A stretch of 9,092 nucleotides of DNA from positions 1 through 9,092 of the forward strand of contig JACVCM010000108.1 of assembly GCA_016742125.1 (NCBI GenBank), read 5' to 3'. The stretch is from Sphingomonadaceae bacterium (GTDB lineage: Bacteria; Pseudomonadota; Alphaproteobacteria; Sphingomonadales; Sphingomonadaceae). The translations under genes and the position numbers were made by a program. The first letter of the stretch is position 1; each line of letters begins with the position of its first letter. This document shows, piece by piece, positions 4,193-9,092 of this stretch. Below the pieces are notes generated by a model that saw only the letters and a list, made by a program, of their open reading frames with translations, searched no databases and was not told the origin of the DNA.

Positions 4193-5827
4193 TCAGACCA
4201 ACCGGCTTTGTTTGACCGCTGCCTCAATGAAACTCGCAAAAAGCGGATGCGGCGCAAAAGGCTTCGATTTGAGTTCGGGATGGAATTGCACGCCGATAAA
4301 CCAGGGGTGGTCAGGACGTTCGACGATTTCAGGCAATTCGCCGTCGGGCGACATCCCGCTGAATACCAGCCCGCCAGTTTCAAGCGCGGATTTGTAATGC
4401 ACATTTACTTCATAACGATGGCGATGGCGCTCTGATATCTCGGTGCTACCGTAGACGCTGGCAACATGGCTGTTCCCGGCCAGTTTGGCATCATAGGCGC
4501 CAAGCCGCATCGTGCCACCGAGATCGCCACCTGCCTCCCGTTTCTGCAGTCCCTCTTCGGTCATCCATTCGGTTATGATGCCCACGACCGGTTCTTCGGT
4601 AGATCCGAATTCGGTACTCGACGCCGCGTCGATCCCTGCCGTATTGCGCGCCCCTTCGATGCAGGCCATCTGCATGCCCAGACATATGCCAAAAAATGGC
4701 ACTTGTCGTTCGCGGGCAAATTTGACCGAAGCGATCTTGCCTTCCGACCCCCTTTCGCCAAAGCCGCCAGGCACCAGTATGGCATGCATGGGTTCAAGGG
4801 CGGCAGCGACATCGTTTTCGGACTGTTCGAAAAGTTCGGCGTCAATCCACTTGACGTTGACCTTGACGCGATTGGCCAAGCCGCCATGGGTCAGCGCTTC
4901 GTTAAGCGATTTATATGCGTCGGCGAGTCCCACATATTTGCCGACGACGCCGACCGTGACCTCGCCTTCGACATTGGCTTGGCGGTCCAAGATATCGGTC
5001 CAGCGCGACAGGTCGGGTTCGCCGCTCGCATCCATGCCGAACGCTCGCAAAACTTCGCTGTCGAGACCCTCGGCATGATATTGTAGCGGCACTGCATATA
5101 TGCTTTTGGCATCGAGCGCGGGAATCACCGCTTCCTTCCGCACATTGCAAAATGCCGCGATCTTCGCGCGTTCATTGTCGGGCAAGGGATGTTCGCACCG
5201 GCACAGCAGCACGTCGGGCTGAACGCCCAGAGACGCGAGTTCACGCACGCTATGCTGGGTCGGCTTGGTCTTAAGTTCGCCAGCGGCCGCAATATAGGGC
5301 ACCAGCGTTACATGTACCGACAATGTCTGGTCGCGCCCGAGCTCGTTTCGCAACTGACGAATGGCTTCGATGAAGGGTAGCGATTCAATGTCGCCAACCG
5401 TTCCGCCGATTTCGCATAGGACAAAGTCGAGGTCGTCGGTTTCCGCCTTTGCAAATTCCTTGATGGCATCGGTAACGTGCGGAATGACCTGCACCGTTGC
5501 ACCCAGATAGTCGCCGCGGCGTTCGCGCTGAATGATCTGCTGGTATATTCGTCCGGAGGTGACATTGTCCGACTGCCGCGCCGACACACCCGTAAAGCGC
5601 TCATAGTGGCCAAGGTCCAGGTCGGTCTCTGCACCATCATCCGTAACATAGACTTCGCCATGCTGATAAGGCGACATGGTGCCGGGGTCGACATTCAGAT
5701 AAGGATCGAATTTCCGGATACGGACGCGGTAGCCCCGCGCCTGCAAAAGCGCCGCCAGCGACGCTGCCATCAGACCTTTGCCAAGCGAGGAAACCACGCC
5801 ACCGGTGATAAAAATGAACCGTGCCAT
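4193..5827 (-). CDS. pyrG: CTP synthase
   Basis: A 544-residue, full-length cytosolic CTP synthase that makes CTP from UTP, ATP and glutamine-derived ammonia, the last step of pyrimidine nucleotide synthesis. The N-terminal synthetase domain (about 1-265) starts FIFITGGVVSSLGKGL with the nucleotide-binding loop, then KFDPYLNVDPGTMSPYQHGEV (39-59) and CEIGGTVGDIES (138-149). The C-terminal class I glutamine amidotransferase domain (about 290-544) has PGGFGERG (353-360), nucleophile Cys382 in FGICLGMQ, and His516 and Glu518 in QFHPELKSKP, so the triad is complete. The ATG at 5827 gives the conserved N-terminus, but no purine-rich Shine-Dalgarno precedes it; the last 12 bases before the ATG are almost all C and T. 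It is the third gene after tpiA and secG, 103 bases downstream of secG, and may have its own control region there. Confidence 0.98.
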   Translation of the reverse strand: MARFIFITGGVVSSLGKGLMAASLAALLQARGYRVRIRKFDPYLNVDPGTMSPYQHGEVYVTDDGAETDLDLGHYERFTGVSARQSDNVTSGRIYQQIIQRERRGDYLGATVQVIPHVTDAIKEFAKAETDDLDFVLCEIGGTVGDIESLPFIEAIRQLRNELGRDQTLSVHVTLVPYIAAAGELKTKPTQHSVRELASLGVQPDVLLCRCEHPLPDNERAKIAAFCNVRKEAVIPALDAKSIYAVPLQYHAEGLDSEVLRAFGMDASGEPDLSRWTDILDRQANVEGEVTVGVVGKYVGLADAYKSLNEALTHGGLANRVKVNVKWIDAELFEQSENDVAAALEPMHAILVPGGFGERGSEGKIASVKFARERQVPFFGICLGMQMACIEGARNTAGIDAASSTEFGSTEEPVVGIITEWMTEEGLQKREAGGDLGGTMRLGAYDAKLAGNSHVASVYGSTEISERHRHRYEVNVHYKSALETGGLVFSGMSPDGELPEIVERPDHPWFIGVQFHPELKSKPFAPHPLFASFIEAAVKQSRLV

Positions 5828-5846
5828 GGGAGAAGAGGCTTAAGAC

Positions 5847-5864
5847 GCCTTTGACTCGAAAGGC
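5847..5864 (-). repeat. small hairpin in the pyrG leader
   Basis: GCCTTT (5847-5852) and AAAGGC (5859-5864) form a 6-bp stem with a 6-base loop, 19 bases before the pyrG ATG. No T-run follows on the minus strand, so it is not a standard attenuator. It could influence translation start of a gene that lacks a visible Shine-Dalgarno. Confidence 0.4.
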
Positions 5865-5881
5865 AAGCGGGCGAATCTGCA

Positions 5882-5904
5882 TTGCGCAAAATAAATTTGC
5901 GCAA
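5882..5904. promoter_or_regulatory. twin TTGCGCAA palindromes between secG and pyrG, operator-like
   Basis: The 8-bp perfect palindrome TTGCGCAA occurs at 5882-5889 and again at 5897-5904, 15 bases centre to centre, and with flanking bases makes a 9-bp inverted repeat around ATAAA. Paired palindromes at about 1.5 helical turns look like a binding site for a dimeric regulator acting on pyrG. As RNA it also forms a 9-bp hairpin, but no T-run follows in either direction, so termination is unlikely. I do not recognise the regulator. Confidence 0.5.
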
Positions 5905-5930
5905 CTGCGTTACGGTGGCCTGTTGTTGTC

Positions 5931-6311
5931 CTACTTGTCCAGAGGAACTTCGGTCGTAGGTGCCTTGTCAGCCGCTTGGGCCGGTGTTGCGGACGTTTCC
6001 GCAGTAGCGCCTGGGGCTGGCACCACGGGTGCAGCCGGAACAACCGTCCGTTCGAGCGAAGTGTCGATTGTGCTGGTTCCGCCCCGCTTGGCGGCCACAA
6101 ATGCCAACGATATCGACAGCAGGACAAAAAGCGTCGCCAAGATGGTTGTCGTGCGGGTCAGGAAATCCGCAGCACCACGCGCCGACATCAAACCGGACGG
6201 GCTTCCGCCCATACCGAGACCGCCGCCTTCGGACCGCTGCATCAGGATCACCCCGACCAATGAAGCTGCCACGATAGCTTGAACAACAATAAGAAAATGG
6301 AACAGACCCAT
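5931..6311 (-). CDS. secG: preprotein translocase subunit SecG
   Basis: A 126-residue small subunit of the SecYEG channel in the inner membrane, which assists SecA-driven protein export. It shows two transmembrane helices (about 3-24 and 53-74) joined by the conserved cytoplasmic stretch MQRSEGGGLGMGGSPSG (24-40), followed by SARGAADFLTR, a typical alphaproteobacterial SecG sequence. After the second helix comes a tail of about 50 residues rich in Ala, Pro and Thr, likely disordered. The ATG at 6311 (MGLFHFLIVVQAIVA) places the first helix at the N-terminus as in the family. An in-frame GTG at 6359 would add 16 residues (142 in all). Neither start has a clear Shine-Dalgarno, so the choice rests on family length. 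It lies 76 bases after tpiA and is probably on the same transcript. Confidence 0.92.
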   Translation of the reverse strand: MGLFHFLIVVQAIVAASLVGVILMQRSEGGGLGMGGSPSGLMSARGAADFLTRTTTILATLFVLLSISLAFVAAKRGGTSTIDTSLERTVVPAAPVVPAPGATAETSATPAQAADKAPTTEVPLDK

Positions 6312-6356
6312 GAAAATTACCCGAATAAGATGCGCAAAGGCGCCAATGATGCGGCC

Positions 6357-6385
6357 CACATAGCGACGGCCCGCTGTTTCTTCAA
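6357..6385 (-). promoter_or_regulatory. weak candidate promoter for secG (and pyrG)
   Basis: On the minus strand TTGAAG (6385-6380) and TATGTG (6362-6357) are 17 bases apart, directly after the tpiA stop. Transcription would begin near 6350, ahead of the ATG at 6311 but downstream of the alternative GTG at 6359. Match to consensus is only moderate. Confidence 0.27.
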
Positions 6386-6387
6386 TG

Positions 6388-7134
6388 CTATTCCGCCGAT
6401 TTGGCCGCAGCGGCGAAAATGGGTTCGAACTTTGACGCGGTCAGGCTGGCTCCCCCTACCAACCCGCCATCAACATCTGGGATGGAGAGCAGCATCGCTG
6501 CATTTTCGCCATTCATCGACCCACCATATAATATACGGATGGCAGCCCCTGCTGGCCCGAAGCGGGTTGTCAGTTGCGCGCGGATCTCCCGATGCATGTC
6601 GGCCACATCCTTGTCCTCAGGAATGCGGCCCGTGCCGATCGCCCACACAGGTTCATAAGCCACGCTCAACCAGTCGCCCGATGCAGCGTCAGGCAGCGAT
6701 TGCGCCAGCTGCCCCAGCACGATCTCCAACGCCTTTCCGTCGTCACGCTGTTCCAGGGTCTCACCAACGCATATAATGACCTCCAGCCCGGCCGCTTTGG
6801 CAGCCAACGCCTTTGCGCGGATATCGGCATCACTTTCGTGCTCGTCGGCGCGGCGTTCGCTGTGGCCGACAATCGTCAGTCTCGCGCCCGCATCGGCCAG
6901 CATTGCGGCTGACACGCACCCCGTATGCGCGCCGGAGGCGTTCATATGGCAGTCCTGTCCACCGATGATATATCCTTCTACAGCCGAAACGGCCCGACCT
7001 ATGAGCGTCGCGGGCAGGCAAAGGGCACTTTCAACTGAAGCGTATTTTGCCGAGACCGATGCGATGGCTGCAATCTCTGTCAGGTCAGCCGACATGCCGT
7101 TCATCTTCCAGTTGCCGACGATATATTTGCGCAC
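6388..7134 (-). CDS. tpiA: triose-phosphate isomerase
   Basis: A 248-residue TIM-barrel enzyme that interconverts dihydroxyacetone phosphate and glyceraldehyde 3-phosphate in glycolysis and gluconeogenesis. Catalytic and substrate-binding residues are all present: Asn8 and Lys10 in VGNWKMNG, His91 in IVGHSERR, Glu161 in AYEPVWAIGTG (the flexible loop 6 follows at 163-173), and the phosphate-binding YGGS (203-206). The start is a GTG. Two GTG codons compete: 7140 (MTVRKYIVGN) lies only 1 base from the Shine-Dalgarno AAAAGGA, whereas 7134 (MRKYIVGN) is 7 bases from it, so 7134 is preferred. First gene of a probable tpiA-secG-pyrG operon, divergent from the PpiD-like gene. Confidence 0.96.
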   Translation of the reverse strand: MRKYIVGNWKMNGMSADLTEIAAIASVSAKYASVESALCLPATLIGRAVSAVEGYIIGGQDCHMNASGAHTGCVSAAMLADAGARLTIVGHSERRADEHESDADIRAKALAAKAAGLEVIICVGETLEQRDDGKALEIVLGQLAQSLPDAASGDWLSVAYEPVWAIGTGRIPEDKDVADMHREIRAQLTTRFGPAGAAIRILYGGSMNGENAAMLLSIPDVDGGLVGGASLTASKFEPIFAAAAKSAE

Positions 7135-7141
7135 AGTCACG

Positions 7142-7148
7142 TCCTTTT
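7142..7148 (-). promoter_or_regulatory. Shine-Dalgarno that decides the tpiA start
   Basis: AAAAGGA on the minus strand. It is 1 base from the GTG at 7140 and 7 bases from the GTG at 7134. Only the second spacing is in the usual range, so this site argues for the shorter protein. Confidence 0.65.
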
Positions 7149-7172
7149 ATGCAGAATACGAATCCCGGATGG

Positions 7173-7201
7173 CTATGCCCCTCTTTTGTCGCTCCCGGCA
7201 A
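7173..7201 (-). promoter_or_regulatory. weak candidate promoter of tpiA
   Basis: On the minus strand TTGCCG (7201-7196), 17 bases, then GCATAG (7178-7173). The -35 is fair and the -10 poor. The position is right for a promoter of the divergent tpiA operon, but the evidence is only a motif. Confidence 0.3.
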
Positions 7202-7210
7202 GTCTATCGC

Positions 7211-7239
7211 TTGATTGCGGACGCCTTGCCGCCTAAAGC
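7211..7239 (+). promoter_or_regulatory. candidate promoter of the PpiD-like gene
   Basis: TTGATT (7211-7216), 17 bases, then TAAAGC (7234-7239). The -10 lies partly in the loop of a small palindrome, GCCGC/GCGGC (7228-7232 and 7238-7242), which could be a regulator site or chance. The start codon at 7288 would follow a leader of about 40 bases. Confidence 0.38.
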
Positions 7240-7287
7240 GGCTCGCAAAATGGCGCCTTTACGCATCTACCGGGATATTGTTTCTTC

Positions 7288-9092
7288 ATGATCAGCTTCA
7301 TCCGCTCGCTTATCGGTTCGAAATTGGGTGCGCTTTTCGCACTGATTTTCATCGGCTTGATCGCCGTTGCCTTCGCGCTTGGCGACGTTACCGGTTCGGG
7401 CAGTTTCGGCGGATTGAGCGGCGGGACTGTCGCGCGTGTGGGCGACCGCAATATCACCCTTGGCGAACTGAACGATGCCCTCGACAACAGGCTCCGGGCA
7501 GAGCGCCAGAACAACCCCACCCTCGACATGGCAAGTTTTGTCGAGGGCGGCGGACTGGACTCCACGCTTGAACAGCTTATCAATCGATATGCGGTTGCCG
7601 AATTCGGTTCCGAATATGGCGTGGCCGTCAGCGAACGGCTGATCGGATCGGAAATACGCAAGATCCCCGGCGCAATGGGTCTTGACGGCAAGTTCAGCGC
7701 TGAAGCATTCCGCGCCTTTGCACAGCAAATTGGCGTCAGCGAACAGGCAATTCGCGATGACATCACGCAAAATCTGTTTGCACAACAAATCCTGCCTGCT
7801 GCGGCCAGCGGTCCAGCGGCACCCGACAGCATGGTGTTGCCCTATGCCTCGCTGATGCTGGAAAAGCGCTCCGGACAGGTTGCCTCGCTGCCATCTTCCG
7901 CGTTCTTCCCCGCGGCACCGCCGAGCGAGGCCGTGCTTGCAAAATATTACAAGGACAATGCCGCAAAATTCACGATTCCTGAAAAGCGCGCTGTGAGCTA
8001 TGCGATTTTCGACCGTTCGATTATCGCCGGCCGCGCCAAACCGAGCGAAGCCGACATAGCGGCCTATTACAAAGCCAATACCGCCAAATATGCTGCGTCC
8101 GAAACCCGGAACATCAGCCAGGTCATCGTTCCGACAGAAGCCGCCGCAAAGTCGGTCGTGACCCAGGTTGCCGGCGGTAAATCGCTGGCCGAAGTCGCCA
8201 ACGGTCTTGGCCTGTCGGTCACCACGGCAAATAATGTCACCAAGTCCGCCCTTTCCGGCAGCGCATCGCCTGCTGTAGCGAACGCCGTTTTTGCTGCCTC
8301 GCAAGGCAGCATCGCCGCACCGGCGCGCGGTAAGCTCGGTTGGGCAGTCGTGCGGGTCGACGCGGTCAATAAGGTGGCAGCAAGGTCACTCGCCGCTGCT
8401 CGGGCGGAGATCGAGAGCGAACTTACCAAAACCCGCAGCGAAGAGATGCTGACAGAGATGACTGCGGAGATAGAAGATGCTTTTGCCGATGGCTCGACCA
8501 TAACCGATATGGCAAAGGCAAATGGCCTGAAGGTTGAGACTTCGCCCAAACTTTTTGCCAATGGGCAAAATCCGGCAAATCCTTCCTACCGACCCATCCC
8601 TGAAATGCAGGTCATACTGCCAACGGCATTTCAGATGGAAACCGACGGCGAGGCGCAGCTTGTGGAACTGGTTCCCGGCGAAAAATTCGCGATGGTCGCG
8701 GTCGCCGATTTCGACGAGGCCGCGCCGCCTCCCCTCGCGTCGGTTCGTCCGATTGTGCAGCAACAATGGGCCTTGGCCGAAGGCGCGAAGGCCGCCCGCG
8801 CTGCAGCCGAACGTATCAAGAAGGCCGTCGATGGCGGCCAGACCTTACAGGCCGCGCTGGCCGCTGCCAATGTGCAAGGTGCCCAGATTGAGAGCATCAA
8901 CGGAACCCGCGCCGATCTGTCAAAAGAGGGTCAGCCTATCTCGCCCCCACTTTCGCTGATGTTCGCGATGAAGAAAGGCACAGCCAAAACGCTGCAGGGT
9001 GGACAGAATCGGGGCTGGTATGAGGTTTATCTTAACCCGGCGGTGAAGGGGGAGGGCAGCGGGGACGCGGAAATCGCCAGGGGGGGAAAACG
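7288..9092 (+). CDS. ppiD: PpiD/SurA-like membrane-anchored folding chaperone (right end cut)
   Basis: The first 601 residues of a peptidylprolyl-isomerase-family protein; family members run to roughly 630-650, so only the C-terminal end is missing. It has a short positive N-terminus (MISFIRSLIGSK), one transmembrane anchor (about 13-33), then a long periplasmic part: a SurA-N-like chaperone region (about 45-200), two copies of a YYK-x-N-x-AK(F/Y) motif (220-227 and 260-267), a parvulin-like domain (about 274-360), and a C-terminal helical region. The parvulin region keeps the general outline (NISQVIVP, AVFAASQGSIAAPARGKLGWAVVRV) but not the usual GGDLG segment, so isomerase activity is doubtful and a chaperone role at the Sec exit is more likely. 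The ATG at 7288 fits the family N-terminus; upstream GGGA is 12 bases away, so ribosome binding looks weak. In related genomes trpE usually follows, but that is out of view. Confidence 0.92.
   Translation, partial: MISFIRSLIGSKLGALFALIFIGLIAVAFALGDVTGSGSFGGLSGGTVARVGDRNITLGELNDALDNRLRAERQNNPTLDMASFVEGGGLDSTLEQLINRYAVAEFGSEYGVAVSERLIGSEIRKIPGAMGLDGKFSAEAFRAFAQQIGVSEQAIRDDITQNLFAQQILPAAASGPAAPDSMVLPYASLMLEKRSGQVASLPSSAFFPAAPPSEAVLAKYYKDNAAKFTIPEKRAVSYAIFDRSIIAGRAKPSEADIAAYYKANTAKYAASETRNISQVIVPTEAAAKSVVTQVAGGKSLAEVANGLGLSVTTANNVTKSALSGSASPAVANAVFAASQGSIAAPARGKLGWAVVRVDAVNKVAARSLAAARAEIESELTKTRSEEMLTEMTAEIEDAFADGSTITDMAKANGLKVETSPKLFANGQNPANPSYRPIPEMQVILPTAFQMETDGEAQLVELVPGEKFAMVAVADFDEAAPPPLASVRPIVQQQWALAEGAKAARAAAERIKKAVDGGQTLQAALAAANVQGAQIESINGTRADLSKEGQPISPPLSLMFAMKKGTAKTLQGGQNRGWYEVYLNPAVKGEGSGDAEIARGGK

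Noticed and set aside
7267..8304. 345-codon open frame on the minus strand, the longest antisense frame
   Set aside because: It is antisense to the PpiD-like gene, is rich in Gly, Arg and Cys as expected for a shadow of GC-rich coding DNA, and has no recognisable domain.
1..9092. CRISPR array, insertion sequence, prophage, toxin-antitoxin or other defence system
   Set aside because: No regularly spaced repeats, transposase, integrase, attachment site or defence-type gene is visible; all protein genes are housekeeping families.

Overview
The window looks like ordinary chromosomal DNA from an alphaproteobacterium, most likely a sphingomonad (Sphingomonadales; Sphingopyxis/Sphingorhabdus-like). 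I base this on moderately high G+C with many GAC/GCC/CGC codons, a DnaE with the 'VPLRVFSAYTMLEGAI' type N-terminus, a SecG with 'MQRSEGGGLGMGGSPSG', the order lolC-lolD-gpx-dnaE, and the order tpiA-secG-pyrG divergent from a PpiD-like gene. This is recognition from memory; no search was run.

Layout, left to right. (1) 1-3108, minus strand: a tight co-directional set reading lolC -> lolD -> gpx -> dnaE. LolCD drives release of outer-membrane lipoproteins, gpx is a thiol peroxidase, and dnaE (replicative polymerase alpha subunit) runs off the left edge. lolC and lolD overlap by 8 bases. lolD and gpx are 13 bases apart, with a strong Shine-Dalgarno directly after the lolD stop. (2) 3109-3532, 424 bases without a clear protein gene but rich in signals: a candidate lolC promoter on the minus strand, a tetraloop hairpin, a textbook plus-strand rho-independent terminator with no obvious gene in front of it (possible small RNA), then a near-consensus heat-shock (sigma-32/RpoH) promoter and a structured leader that can fold over the ribosome-binding site of the next gene. 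(3) 3533-4018, plus strand: a small heat-shock protein of the IbpA type. (4) 4019-4192: convergent intergenic region with a GC-rich hairpin and an AT-rich patch with an inverted repeat. (5) 4193-7134, minus strand: tpiA -> secG -> pyrG (glycolysis, protein secretion, CTP synthesis), probably co-transcribed, with possible internal promoters. Two copies of the palindrome TTGCGCAA lie between secG and pyrG. (6) 7135-7287: divergent promoter region. (7) 7288-9092, plus strand: a PpiD/SurA-like membrane-anchored chaperone, cut by the right edge.

The protein genes are housekeeping genes of known families, and I see no mobile element, CRISPR array, tRNA or rRNA, and no undescribed multi-gene system. 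The most interesting part is the regulation in 3109-3532: a heat-shock promoter followed by a leader that resembles a ROSE-type RNA thermometer, and an orphan terminator that suggests an unannotated small RNA. The few bases at each window edge look like low-quality contig ends.
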